This document shows, one piece after another, positions 41,691 through 50,100 of a stretch of DNA of 64,000 nucleotides. The position numbers were made by a program, and so were the translations under genes. Positions within the stretch are counted from its first letter, which is position 1, and every line of letters begins with the position of its first letter. The notes below the pieces were generated by a model, which searched no databases, was not told the origin of the DNA, and saw only the letters and a program-made list of their open reading frames with translations. Source of the DNA: Lacisediminihabitans sp040549525 (GTDB lineage Bacteria; Actinomycetota; Actinomycetes; Actinomycetales; Microbacteriaceae); assembly GCF_040549525.1 (NCBI RefSeq), contig NZ_JBEPTM010000001.1, positions 310,001 to 374,000 on the forward strand, written 5' to 3'.

Positions 41691-42056
41691 TCAGTCCCCT
41701 GGCATGATCAGGCAGAACGGATGCCCGGCGGGGTCGAGGTAGACGCGAAACGTGGGCGTCTCCGATCCGGCCTTGGTCGCTCCGAGTGCGAGCACAGCCG
41801 CTTCGGCGACCTCGAAGTCCTCCACCTTCACGTCAAGATGCATCTGCTGCGGGACATCCTGACTGGGCCACCGCGGAGGCGTGTACCGCTCCACCTGCTG
41901 GAACGCGATGATCGGGCGCCCTCCGCCGGGCGGGACGATCTCGGCCCAGTCGGTGTCGAATCCGACGATCTCGGCTCCGATCAGTTCGGAGTAGAACCGC
42001 GCGAGCTTCTGGGGCTCTGGGCAGTCGATGATGAGAAGTTCAAGGGTTCCGATCAT
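41691..42056 (-). CDS. VOC-family (glyoxalase/dioxygenase fold) protein
   Basis: The 121-aa single-domain VOC protein starts MIGTLELLIIDCPEPQKLARFYSELIGAEIVG and ends RVYLDPAGHPFCLIMPGD. The middle has QQVERYTPPRWPSQDVPQQMHLDVKVEDF. The Gly-His-Pro-Phe-Cys end and the His in MHLDV could be metal ligands. Members include glyoxalase, fosfomycin-resistance proteins and dioxygenases; nothing here singles out one. It converges on the MMPL gene and diverges from a second VOC gene. Confidence 0.88.
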   Translation of the reverse strand: MIGTLELLIIDCPEPQKLARFYSELIGAEIVGFDTDWAEIVPPGGGRPIIAFQQVERYTPPRWPSQDVPQQMHLDVKVEDFEVAEAAVLALGATKAGSETPTFRVYLDPAGHPFCLIMPGD

Positions 42057-42147
42057 GGGCCGAGACTACTCGGCGGGTGCGACATCGGGACGCGTCGCAT
42101 CGACCCGGCGCCGGGCGCGCCATAATGGCGAGGGAAAAGGAGTTGCC

Positions 42148-42513
42148 GTGGACATGCGACTGGAACTGGTGCCCCTGCGTTCGACCGACGTGGACCGCAG
42201 CAAGGCCTTCTACGTCGATCAGGTCGGCTTCCTCGTCGACCACGACGTCGAGCCGGGCAATGGCATGCGGGTCGTGCAACTGACCCCTCCGGGATCGGCC
42301 TGTTCGATCGCCATCGGCGTGGGTTTCGTCGATTCGGATGCGCCGGCAGTCAACGGCCTCCACCTCGTCGTCGATGACCTCGATGCCGTCAGGGAGAAGC
42401 TTCTCGGTGCCGGTGTGGAGGTGTCGGGAATCAGCGACATGGGCGGCGTCCGCTACGCCTACTTCGGCGACCCCGACGGCAACTCCTGGGCGCTCCAGCA
42501 GATCTCCCGCTAG
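42148..42513 (+). CDS. VOC-family protein, second copy
   Basis: The 121-aa protein starts at GTG 42148 behind an AAAAGGAG ribosome-binding site; the frame is open upstream but without a signal. The core has DRSKAFYVDQVGFLVDHDVEPG, MRVVQLTPPGSACSIAIG, LHLVVDDLDAVREKLLGAGVEV, and ends AYFGDPDGNSWALQQ. It is not a close paralogue of the neighbour on the other strand. The pattern resembles the glyoxalase/bleomycin-resistance proteins of actinobacteria with unknown substrates. Confidence 0.88.
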   Translation: MDMRLELVPLRSTDVDRSKAFYVDQVGFLVDHDVEPGNGMRVVQLTPPGSACSIAIGVGFVDSDAPAVNGLHLVVDDLDAVREKLLGAGVEVSGISDMGGVRYAYFGDPDGNSWALQQISR

Positions 42514-42646
42514 CGGGACCCGCCCTCGACGCTCGACCGGTCGCCCCGCTTTCACCCACGGCGTCGCCGGGCACATCGACGACGCTGATCGGAATCCTGC
42601 GCCTCGGCGGGAGGGGGGAACCCATTCGGCACCGGCTGTCAGTCCG

Positions 42647-43339
42647 CTACTTCAGCGACTGGTGCGGCGCGGTGAAGGCGATCGAGTTCGCGGTGACTCC
42701 GACGAGGCCGAGGGTGACCCGCAGCATCGTCGGCGGTAGTTCGTTGCCCGGTGGTGGTGTGTTCGCGAGAAGGGTGAGTGCTGTGCCATCGAGCAGAGAT
42801 GCCGTGAGCGAGTCGAGATAGACCTGCACATTCCCTTTCAGCTGCATCGTCGTGGCGGTGGTCACCAAGGACGGGCCTGTGGCCTTTCGCACATCGAGCA
42901 GGAAGTCCTGCACGGTGACACCGTCGGCGACGATCTTGAGCGCCGTCGTGCGGGTGCCGTTCGCGAGGGGTACCGTGACGACGGTCACGGAGTGGAGCCC
43001 CGAGATCGAGATCGAGGAGCCACCCAGCTGAGCGGCGGGCAGGGTGAACGTCGGGGCGCCCGCATCCGGTACGCCGATGGCCGGCGCCGGTGGTGCCCCG
43101 GAAGCCGGTGGGGGTGGTGGGCCGATCCCGTCGGGAAGTGGCACGACCGGGTCCGGACTCGGTCGAGGACTCTGGCTCGGTGCGGGTGACGGTTGCCCCG
43201 ACCCGCACTGCATGAGAAACGGGATGCACATGCCCGCGCTCGGCACTCTCGCCGCCCCGATCCCCGAGAGCGCGACGACGAGCACCGCCGCGACCAGGAG
43301 AGTCGTCGGTGCGGGCCGGCGCGACCGGGCCGCGTTCAG
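42647..43339 (-). CDS. Exported Pro-rich protein in the DUF6230 operon
   Basis: The protein of about 230 residues has no ATG or GTG in the right place. A CTG at 43339 overlaps the stop of the preceding gene as CTGA, the usual pattern for coupled starts, so I use it; this start is uncertain. A signal-like hydrophobic stretch (TTLLVAAVLVVALSGIGAA) is followed by MCIPFLMQCGSGQPSPAPSQ and a Pro-rich linker (VPLPDGIGPPPPPASGAPP). A C-terminal beta-rich domain (ISGLHSVTVVTVPLANGTRT, KIVADGVTVQDFLLDV) follows. I recognise no family. It is the third gene of the operon and probably acts outside the membrane. Confidence 0.7.
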   Translation of the reverse strand: MNAARSRRPAPTTLLVAAVLVVALSGIGAARVPSAGMCIPFLMQCGSGQPSPAPSQSPRPSPDPVVPLPDGIGPPPPPASGAPPAPAIGVPDAGAPTFTLPAAQLGGSSISISGLHSVTVVTVPLANGTRTTALKIVADGVTVQDFLLDVRKATGPSLVTTATTMQLKGNVQVYLDSLTASLLDGTALTLLANTPPPGNELPPTMLRVTLGLVGVTANSIAFTAPHQSLK

Positions 43340-43758
43340 GATCGACTCGGTTCGACGGGGGCCCGATCCCTCACGGCCCTGGACGGCTCCGCGGTCTCGT
43401 GACGTGCCGCCCGTGGCATCCACGCGACGATCAGGATGCCACCAAGGGCACCGAGAAGCATCCCGATGAAGAATCCGCCCAGGTTCACCCCCACGAGGGA
43501 GTAGACCGAGATCGCGAGCACGAGCACGCCGTAGAAGATGCGGTGCACCGGCATGACGGTCGCGAGGATGCCGAGCAACACCATCAGCAGCGGGATGATC
43601 GTGGCCTGCAATCCCTCGATCCCCACCTGAACGTGGATCTTGCCCACGTCCAGTTGCCCGGAGAAGAACATCTCCACCCCGGCGAGGACGGCGAGCAGCC
43701 CTCCGGTGAACGGCCGGTTGCGCCGCCAGGCCGAGAATGCGGCGCGACGGGCGGCCAC
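43336..43758 (-). CDS. DUF6114 family membrane protein
   Basis: The 140-aa protein starts at a GTG at 43758 that overlaps the stop of the upstream gene by one base (TAGTG). Four hydrophobic segments follow RAAFSAWRRNRPFTGG: GGLLAVLAGVEMFF, ATIIPLLMVLLGILATVMP, IFYGVLVLAISVYSLVGVN and FIGMLLGALGGILIVAWMP. The tail is charged. This matches DUF6114, which in actinobacteria is encoded next to DUF6230 proteins. Its function is unknown. Tight overlaps on both sides show that the three genes form one translational unit. Confidence 0.85.
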   Translation of the reverse strand: MAARRAAFSAWRRNRPFTGGLLAVLAGVEMFFSGQLDVGKIHVQVGIEGLQATIIPLLMVLLGILATVMPVHRIFYGVLVLAISVYSLVGVNLGGFFIGMLLGALGGILIVAWMPRAARHETAEPSRAVRDRAPVEPSRS

Positions 43759-44354
43759 TAGAAGCACCCCTTGGTGCCGTCCGTGAGCTGGAGGTGCATT
43801 CCGGTGAGGGTGAAGACCGAGGCCTGGGTCGACCACGCGGTCTGCTGCAGCCCGACGATCTTGAGGGAGTCGGCATCCTGCGCGAAGTCTCCCGCCGTGC
43901 CCTTATGGCTGGTCTTCACGGCCGAGGCATCCACCCCGATGCGAATGTTGTTGAAGGTGGAGTCGCCCTTGAGGTCTGTCATGCCGATCTGGAGGTCCGT
44001 TGCGGTCGCCGGCTTCCCGCCGCCACCCGCGGTGATGAGCAGACCGACCTTGCCGAGCGGGGTATCCGTCACGACGGACTGGCACAGATCGGCCAGATTC
44101 GCCGACGCGATGTTGGCGATGGCCACCTGGTGGGGCTTGCCCGCTGTGTCGTTGGTGACCCCCGCGTACTGGGAGAACCCGGTGCCGTCGAGCTGGGAGG
44201 CACTGATCTGAAACTGGCTGCCGGAGACAGCGAATGACACCGGCACGGCGCCGTTGGCCACTCCGCCCATGAGCACGGTGGCGACGACGGCCACCGGCAC
44301 CGCCGCGAGCACGATGCGTCCGCCGTGGGTCCCCGTGAGGTTTCGGAACTTCAT
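43758..44354 (-). CDS. DUF6230 family exported protein
   Basis: The 198-aa protein starts at ATG 44354, 6 bp after an AAGGAGG ribosome-binding site. A signal peptide or anchor (RIVLAAVPVAVVATVLMGGVANG) precedes a beta-rich domain with FAVSGSQFQISASQLDGTGFSQYAG and LCQSVVTDTPLGKVGLLITAGG. It ends in GMHLQLTDGTKGCF with a C-terminal cysteine pairing possibility. It matches DUF6230, of unknown function. It is the first gene of the operon and lies directly downstream of a palindromic operator. Confidence 0.85.
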   Translation of the reverse strand: MKFRNLTGTHGGRIVLAAVPVAVVATVLMGGVANGAVPVSFAVSGSQFQISASQLDGTGFSQYAGVTNDTAGKPHQVAIANIASANLADLCQSVVTDTPLGKVGLLITAGGGGKPATATDLQIGMTDLKGDSTFNNIRIGVDASAVKTSHKGTAGDFAQDADSLKIVGLQQTAWSTQASVFTLTGMHLQLTDGTKGCF

Positions 44355-44371
44355 AGATCCTCCTTGATCCA

Positions 44372-44392
44372 GACCACATGAGTCATGTGGTC
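44372..44392 (-). promoter_or_regulatory. Perfect 21-bp palindrome at the DUF6230 promoter
   Basis: GACCACATGA and its exact reverse complement TCATGTGGTC flank one central base. On the minus strand a TATAAC -10 lies immediately upstream (44393-44398), so the palindrome covers the likely transcription start, and the ribosome-binding site follows 10 bp later. This arrangement points to a repressor of the TetR or similar dimeric type. No regulator gene is adjacent. Confidence 0.75.
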
Positions 44393-44482
44393 GTTATAGA
44401 AGGAGCGACGCGGCCGGAGGGCAACTATGACGCGGATCCGGAAAAGTAATTCCGCGGATGCGGTGCTCGTAGACTCGCGGGC

Positions 44483-44944
44483 ATGAGCTCCGCCGAAGAC
44501 GCCACCCTCCCTCTTCGGGCGGCCACCGCCACGGATCTCCCGATGATCCTTCGTGGGGAGAGGCTGTACCTGCGTGAGATCGAGCCGGAGAGCGTGGAGC
44601 GGTGGACGGCCGCGCTCGATCGCAACCTCGAGCTCTGGATCGCGAACCTCGACCGCACGGGCGTGCTCGAGGCCGAGGGTGCACCTGCGGGCTATGCGAT
44701 GTGGATGCCCCGGAACGGCGGAGCGGCCCTCGTGACGATGCCCGTGCTTCCGCCGCACCGGCGCCACGGATTCGGGGCACGGTTGCTCGGGTGGTTCGCG
44801 GCGGATGCGGCGGCCGCGGGCATCCGCCGCCTGGACCTCGGGGTGCATCGCGAAAACCCCGCCCGATGGCTCTACGAGCGCGACGGGTACCGGCTCACCG
44901 GTGAGGACGGGGACTACCTTCTCTACTCCCGCGAGACGGCCTGA
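44483..44944 (+). CDS. GNAT-family N-acetyltransferase
   Basis: The 153-aa protein has the acetyl-CoA-binding motif A region VTMPVLPPHRRHGFGARLLGWFAADAAAAGIRRLDLGVHRENP and ends WLYERDGYRLTGEDGDYLLYSRE, both typical of GNAT enzymes. The N-terminus includes RAATATDLPMILRGERLYLRE. The start is ATG 44483. The acceptor substrate is unknown. It converges on the LLM monooxygenase with a 6-bp gap. Confidence 0.88.
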   Translation: MSSAEDATLPLRAATATDLPMILRGERLYLREIEPESVERWTAALDRNLELWIANLDRTGVLEAEGAPAGYAMWMPRNGGAALVTMPVLPPHRRHGFGARLLGWFAADAAAAGIRRLDLGVHRENPARWLYERDGYRLTGEDGDYLLYSRETA

Positions 44945-44950
44945 CGCGGA

Positions 44951-46270
44951 TCAGAAGTCGAGCAGGTTGCCCCTCGCGCCTGCCGTGCCGTACTCGTGGC
45001 GCAGCACGCCCCGCTTGCGCAACTCCGGCACGAGGAGATCGAGGTATCCGTGCACGGTCACCGGGTGGAGGTCTCCGGAGAAGATGAACCCGTCGTTGTC
45101 GGCCTCGTCTCCGAGGCGCTGGATGAAGTCCGCGACCTGGCCGAGGGTGCCGACGAAACCGGTGCCGTCGGCGATGCGGCCCTTGCGGGCCTTGCGCACG
45201 GCGAGGTCGCGAAGGGTCTGCGTCTCGAAGCTGTCCGAACCGCCGAGCAGGCCGTTGATTGTGCCGCGCGACACGTGCTGGCCGAACACAGAGATGTCCA
45301 GTGGCTTGTCGAGATCGAGGACGGTGAGATCCGTCTCGAGGTCGCTCGACTGGCCGGCCAGAACCGCCCGCACCTCGGCGTCGGACGGATGCAGCGATGC
45401 CGCGACCACTCGATCCACCTCCTCTTGGCTCGCCACGATCTCCGGCTTGAAGACGAACAGGATCTTGATGTCTTCTGCGCGGCGGCCGCGCGCGATGGCG
45501 GCCTCGTGCACCTTTGCGCGATAGGCGCGCACACTCTCGACGGTGAGTGGTGCCAGCGCCAGCTGCACGTCGGAGTTGCCGCCGGCGAAGGACAGTCCGC
45601 GGCCCGAACCCCCGGGGGAGACGATGAGCGGATCCCCCTCCTCGAATGGCACGGCGTTGAGCGGACCGTCGAGGGTGAAGTACTCACCCTCGTGGTGGAA
45701 GGCATCGATGCGGCTGCCGTCCGCGAACTGGCCGGTGACGGCATCCTGAACGAGAGCTCCCTCGTCCCAGCTGTGCCAGAGGCGACGCACCACGGTGAGC
45801 CACTCCTCGGCGCGATCGTAGGCCGCGTCGTGCGACAGCTCCTCGAGCCCGAAGTGGCGCGCACTCTTCACGTCGGTCACCAGGTTGATGCCGAACCGGT
45901 TGTCGCTGAGGTGCTGGAGGGTGGCGAACTGGCGTGCGGCGAGGTAGGGAGGGTAGGCACCCGCGTTGACGGTGGGGGCTATCGCGATGTGGGAGCTCGC
46001 CTCGAAGAGGTAGGGGGTCAGCAGGAGCGGATCGAGCTTCGGCCCGCCATAGGCCGCGCGCACGCGGAGGTCGAGAGTCTCCGGGGAGCCGAGGGAGAGC
46101 GCATCCTCGATGATCAGCAGGTCGAGGCCGGCCTGTTCCAGCTCGCGCACGGACTGTTGGTAGAGCTTCGGCGAGGTCCAGCGGTAGTTCCACCGGTAGT
46201 CGGGGCGACCCCAGCCCTGTGGGCCGAATCCGCGACCGAAGAACCAGCCGAAGTGTTGGAGTCGTGTCAT
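44951..46270 (-). CDS. LLM-class monooxygenase (NtaA/DmoA family)
   Basis: The 439-aa flavin-dependent monooxygenase is of the nitrilotriacetate monooxygenase component A group. Family signs are FGRGFGPQGWGRPDYRW-like N-terminus, LIIEDALSLG, APTVNAGAYPPYLAARQFATLQHLSDNRFGINLVT and AEEWLTVVRRLWHSWDEGAL. PLIVSPGGSGRGLSFAG and FVGTLGQVADFIQ follow. It needs reduced FMN from a separate reductase and oxidises a small organic sulfur or amine compound. The start is ATG 46270. It diverges from the MetY-like gene, which suggests a role in sulfur-compound use (inference). Confidence 0.87.
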   Translation of the reverse strand: MTRLQHFGWFFGRGFGPQGWGRPDYRWNYRWTSPKLYQQSVRELEQAGLDLLIIEDALSLGSPETLDLRVRAAYGGPKLDPLLLTPYLFEASSHIAIAPTVNAGAYPPYLAARQFATLQHLSDNRFGINLVTDVKSARHFGLEELSHDAAYDRAEEWLTVVRRLWHSWDEGALVQDAVTGQFADGSRIDAFHHEGEYFTLDGPLNAVPFEEGDPLIVSPGGSGRGLSFAGGNSDVQLALAPLTVESVRAYRAKVHEAAIARGRRAEDIKILFVFKPEIVASQEEVDRVVAASLHPSDAEVRAVLAGQSSDLETDLTVLDLDKPLDISVFGQHVSRGTINGLLGGSDSFETQTLRDLAVRKARKGRIADGTGFVGTLGQVADFIQRLGDEADNDGFIFSGDLHPVTVHGYLDLLVPELRKRGVLRHEYGTAGARGNLLDF

Positions 46271-46421
46271 GGTCTTCGTCTTCCTGTGGGGCCCGCGTGT
46301 GCTCCTCGACACTAGGTCGATCCCCGTGGTGGGCGGGGGAATGTGTCGCCGTGTGAAGAGGTGGATTGTCCGCTTGGGCTCCCCGCCGTAGCGTGGGCGG
46401 CGCACCCAGAGGAGAATTCCC

Positions 46422-47762
46422 GTGACATCCACCCCCTTGCCCTTCGGCAGCGAGCACTTCGGTTTCGACACCGACCAGGTGCATGCGGGCGAGCGGATCG
46501 GCGACGGGTACGGCGCGCGGGTCACCCCGATCTTCCTGACAGCCGGGTTCGTCTTCGACTCCTTCGACCACGCACGCGACCGCTTCGCCGGCCACGACGG
46601 AGCCTGGACCTATTCGCGCGTTGGCAACCCGACGAACGTGGTGGTCGAGGATCGCCTCACCGCTCTCGAACACGGTGTGGGATCCCTGCTGGTCGGAAGC
46701 GGCCAGGCGGCGATCACCGTCGCGATGCTCGGCATCCTGAAGGCCGGAGACCACTTCCTCGCGACCCAGAGCCTGTACGAGGGAACCAAGACCCTCTTCC
46801 GCGAGAACTTCGTGCGGTTCGGCATCGAGGTCGAGTTCGTCGATGACCCGCACGATCTCGCCGAATGGCACCGTCGGCTGCGGCCGAGCACGCGCGCGGT
46901 CTTCGCCGAATCGATCCCCAACCCCAAGAACGACCTGATCGATTTCGACCTCGTCGCGGGCTTCGCCAGGGACGCCGGGGTGCCGTTCATCGTCGACAGC
47001 ACGGCGGCGACGCCATATCTGCTTCGCCCGCTCGACCATGGCGCCTCCGTGGTGGTGCATTCCGCGAGCAAGTTCCTCAGCGGCCACGGTGCCTCCCTCG
47101 CCGGGGTCATCGTCGACGGTGGCACCTTCGAGTGGGCGCGGTATCCGCAGAAGTTCCCGCAGTTCTCTGCACCGCTGGCCGGCCAGGAGGGCGACTCAAT
47201 GGTGACCCGCTTCGGCAGGAGGGCATTCATCGAGTACGCCCGCACCGTGATCGCGGCCCGGCTCGGCCCGGTTCTGTCGCCCGTCAACGCGTTCCTTCTG
47301 CTTCAGGGGCTCGAGACCCTCTCGTTGCGGGTGGAGCGTCATTCGCGCACCGCGCTCGCCGTGGCCGAATGGCTCGAGAAGCAGCCGGAGGTGGAGTCCG
47401 TCGACTACCCCGGTCTCGCATCCAGCCCACACCGCGCGCTCGCCGAGCGCTATCTGCCGCGCGGGGCCGGATCCGTCTTCGGATTCACCCTGGCCGGCGG
47501 AATCGACGACGCCCGCACCCTCATCGACTCGGTCGAGCTCTTCAGCCGAATGACCCACATGGGCGATGTGCGGTCGATGATCCTGCATCCGGGCACGACC
47601 TCGCACGCGCAGGTATCGGCGGCCGACCGGGCGCGTTTCGGCATCGACGACGGACTGGTGCGCCTCTCCGTGGGAATCGAGGACGAAGCGGACCTCATCG
47701 CCGACCTCGACCGGGCATTCGCCGCCGTGCGTGCCTCCCGGGTGCTCGCCGCGACCGTCTGA
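46422..47762 (+). CDS. O-acetylhomoserine sulfhydrylase-like PLP enzyme (MetY type)
   Basis: This 446-aa Cys/Met-metabolism PLP enzyme starts at GTG 46422. Motifs are DTDQVHAGERIGDGYGARVTPIF, YSRVGNPTNVVVEDRLTALEHG, the PLP lysine in VVHSASKFLSGHGASLAG, and RMTHMGDVRSMILHPGTTSH near the end. The extended region between about 230 and 290 (PQFSAPLAGQEGDSMV) is typical of MetY rather than MetB. It would make homocysteine from O-acetylhomoserine and sulfide. It lies opposite an LLM monooxygenase and may use sulfur released by it. Confidence 0.88.
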   Translation: MTSTPLPFGSEHFGFDTDQVHAGERIGDGYGARVTPIFLTAGFVFDSFDHARDRFAGHDGAWTYSRVGNPTNVVVEDRLTALEHGVGSLLVGSGQAAITVAMLGILKAGDHFLATQSLYEGTKTLFRENFVRFGIEVEFVDDPHDLAEWHRRLRPSTRAVFAESIPNPKNDLIDFDLVAGFARDAGVPFIVDSTAATPYLLRPLDHGASVVVHSASKFLSGHGASLAGVIVDGGTFEWARYPQKFPQFSAPLAGQEGDSMVTRFGRRAFIEYARTVIAARLGPVLSPVNAFLLLQGLETLSLRVERHSRTALAVAEWLEKQPEVESVDYPGLASSPHRALAERYLPRGAGSVFGFTLAGGIDDARTLIDSVELFSRMTHMGDVRSMILHPGTTSHAQVSAADRARFGIDDGLVRLSVGIEDEADLIADLDRAFAAVRASRVLAATV

Positions 47763-47840
47763 TACCGCCTTCGCCTCCGCTGCCGGGCATCCGTCCCGCC
47801 ACGACCGATCGATCGAGCCTCCCAGCGAGGAGGTAGGTGT

Positions 47841-48872
47841 CTAGCGCGCGCGCAACCGCGGCGCGAGGTCCCGCTCGAAGGACTCGAGGAAGCGGGCCTG
47901 GTCGTGTCCGGGCGCGTGGAAAACCAGGTGGTTGAAGCCCGCGTCGATGTACTCGCCGATCTTCGCTGCCGTCTCGTCGGGATCCGAGCCCACGATCCAG
48001 CGCGTGGCGACCTGCTCGATCGGCAGCGCATCCGCCGCCTTCTCCATCTCGATGGGGTCGGTGAGGTCGTGCTTCTGCTCGGCGGAGAGCGAGAGCGGAG
48101 CCCAGAAGCGGGTGTTCTCGAGCGCGAGTGCGGGGTCGGTGTCGTAGGAGAGCTTGATCTCGATCATGTGGTCGATGGCGGCGACATCGCGTCCCGCCTT
48201 CTCGGCACCGGCAGCCACCGCCGGGAGGAGCTTCTCGGTGTAGAGGTCCATTCCCTTGCCGGAGGTGCAGATGAAGCCGTCTCCGGCGCGACCCGCGTAG
48301 CCGGCCACGACGGGTCCCCCCGCGGCGATGTAGACGGGGATGCCGCCGTCCGGCCGGTCGTAGATGCTCGCGTCGTGCGTGGAGTAGTACTCGCCCTCGA
48401 AGGTGACGCGGTCGCCACTCCACAGCTCACGCATGAGGGACACCGCCTCGCGAAGACGGGCGTACCGCTCCTTGAACTCGGGCCAGTCCTGCTCCCCGGC
48501 CCCACGAAAGCCCGTGGCCACCTCGTTGAGTGCCTCGCCCGTGCCGACCCCGATCATGATGCGCCCCGGGTACAGGCAGCCGAGGGTCGCGAAGGCCTGC
48601 GCAAGCACGGCAGGGTTGTACCGGAAGGTCGGGGTCATCACCGAGGTGCCGATCTGGATCGACGAGGTTCGCTCGCCCACCGCCGCCATCCAGGCGAGAG
48701 AGAACGGCGCGTGCCCGCCGGTGTGGCGCCAGGGCTGGAAGTGGTCACTCACGGCGACGCTCTCGAAGCCGTGGGCTTCCGCTGCGACGGCGATCTCCAC
48801 GAGCTCCCGCGGGGCGAACTGCTCCGCGGATGCCTTGTAGCCGAGTTTCACTGGCAGGGTGAGTGCAGACAT
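47841..48872 (-). CDS. fgd: F420-dependent glucose-6-phosphate dehydrogenase
   Basis: The 343-aa LLM-fold enzyme is very close to the mycobacterial Fgd1 pattern throughout: LGYKASAEQFAPRELVEIAVAAEAHG, SDHFQPWRHTGGHAPFSLAWM, GCLYPGRIMIGVGTGEALNEVATG and SIYDRPDGGIPVYIAAGG. DPIEMEKAADALPIEQVATRW and HLVFHAPGHDQ complete the match. It oxidises glucose 6-phosphate to the lactone while reducing coenzyme F420. I use the ATG at 48872; the frame is open further but without similarity. Its presence means the organism makes F420, which the other LLM enzymes in the window might use. Confidence 0.93.
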   Translation of the reverse strand: MSALTLPVKLGYKASAEQFAPRELVEIAVAAEAHGFESVAVSDHFQPWRHTGGHAPFSLAWMAAVGERTSSIQIGTSVMTPTFRYNPAVLAQAFATLGCLYPGRIMIGVGTGEALNEVATGFRGAGEQDWPEFKERYARLREAVSLMRELWSGDRVTFEGEYYSTHDASIYDRPDGGIPVYIAAGGPVVAGYAGRAGDGFICTSGKGMDLYTEKLLPAVAAGAEKAGRDVAAIDHMIEIKLSYDTDPALALENTRFWAPLSLSAEQKHDLTDPIEMEKAADALPIEQVATRWIVGSDPDETAAKIGEYIDAGFNHLVFHAPGHDQARFLESFERDLAPRLRAR

Positions 48873-49003
48873 GGGGCTCGATTCCTGGGGGTGGGGAGGT
48901 ATCCCTCCATTCTGGTCGTGGCGAGCGTGAGTAAACACCGGGAATCTCCACCGGACGTATCGTTTCTTTCGGAGGCGTTCGCCTCCCCGGCCGGAAGGGC
49001 CCC

Positions 49004-49996
49004 ATGCATCCCACCAGTCCTGCCCAGTTCGAGGCGTCGCGCTCCGGCACGATTCCGCAGCCGGAGCTGGTGCGCGATGACGTCTGGGCGGTGGCCCAGC
49101 GGATGCCCGGCGGTTATCTCCCCTATTCCCTGCTCTACCTGCTGCGAGACTCCGGCGGCGCATTCCACGTGATCGATCCGGGTTGGGATTCGCCGCAGAA
49201 CTGGTCGACTCTGCGCGAGGTGCTCGGCGGCCTCGGTGCCTCTGTTGCGGATGTGCGCTCCATCACCTCCACGCACCTGCACCCCGACCACATCGGCATG
49301 GCCGAGCGGCTGCGCGAGGCATCCGGGGCCCCGCTCCAGCTGCACGAGACGGAGGCTGCCGCCACCGGCTCTCCCTTCGACGGCCCCGGAGACACGGATG
49401 CGGTGAGGCTGCAGCTCGACGCCTGGGGCGTGCCAGAGCACCGCCGCGCCGAGATCCTGAGCATCACCGCCCAGGCTTCGGGCTTCGTACCGCCCGCCGC
49501 AGACCGCACCCTGGCCGACGGCGAGCGACTCGACATCCCGGGATTCGACCTGCGCGGCATGCTGACACCCGGCCACACCTCCGGGCACCTGTGCCTTCGT
49601 GATGACGGGCGATCACTGCTCTTCACCGGTGATCACCTCCTGCCGATGATGTACGCTGGGCTCGGCCTCGGCGCCCCGAGCGTCACCAACCCCCTCGCCG
49701 ACTATCTGGCCAGCCTGGATCGGGTGCGCGAGTACCCCGACCACGAGGTGCTGCCGGGCCACGGCTACCGCTTCACCGGGGTGGCCGATCGGGCAACCGA
49801 GACCGCCGAACACCATCGGCGCCGGTCGCGGGAGGTCGCCGCAGTGCTCGCGGATGCCCCGGACTCCAGCACCTGGCAGATCGCCTCGTCCCTCACCTGG
49901 TCGGCGGGTTGGTCCGGGCTCGTGGACTTCTTGCTCTACTCGGCCCTCGCCCAGACCGAGATGCACCGCGACTACCTTGCTCGCGCGGCCGGCTGA
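49004..49996 (+). CDS. Metallo-beta-lactamase-fold hydrolase
   Basis: The 330-aa protein starts at ATG 49004. The zinc-binding motif is SITSTHLHPDHIGMAERL (HxHxDH), with further ligands in LTPGHTSGHLCL, LFTGDHLLPMM and LPGHGYRF. The C-terminal part (HHRRRSREVAAVLADAPDSSTW onward) is the helical extension seen in actinobacterial members of this family. It hydrolyses an unknown ester or thioester. It diverges from fgd and is followed by a repeat array. Confidence 0.9.
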   Translation: MHPTSPAQFEASRSGTIPQPELVRDDVWAVAQRMPGGYLPYSLLYLLRDSGGAFHVIDPGWDSPQNWSTLREVLGGLGASVADVRSITSTHLHPDHIGMAERLREASGAPLQLHETEAAATGSPFDGPGDTDAVRLQLDAWGVPEHRRAEILSITAQASGFVPPAADRTLADGERLDIPGFDLRGMLTPGHTSGHLCLRDDGRSLLFTGDHLLPMMYAGLGLGAPSVTNPLADYLASLDRVREYPDHEVLPGHGYRFTGVADRATETAEHHRRRSREVAAVLADAPDSSTWQIASSLTWSAGWSGLVDFLLYSALAQTEMHRDYLARAAG

Positions 49997-50008
49997 GGCT
50001 TTCGGGGT

Positions 50009-50100
50009 CAGGCGGCCAGATGGCCAGGCGATCAGGTGGCCAGATGGCCAGGCGATCAGGTGGCCAGGTGGCCAGGTGATCAGGCGGTCAGGCGGTCAGG
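50009..50100. repeat. 8-bp tandem repeat array with a 24-bp higher order
   Basis: Eleven consecutive octamers of the form CAG(G/A)(T/C)G(G/A)(C/T) run from 50009, with the three-unit block CAGATGGC, CAGGCGAT, CAGGTGGC repeated, then a partial unit to 50100. The array fills the gap between the hydrolase and the convergent CE7 esterase and covers the last codons and stop of the latter (stop at 50088-50090). Confidence 0.9.
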
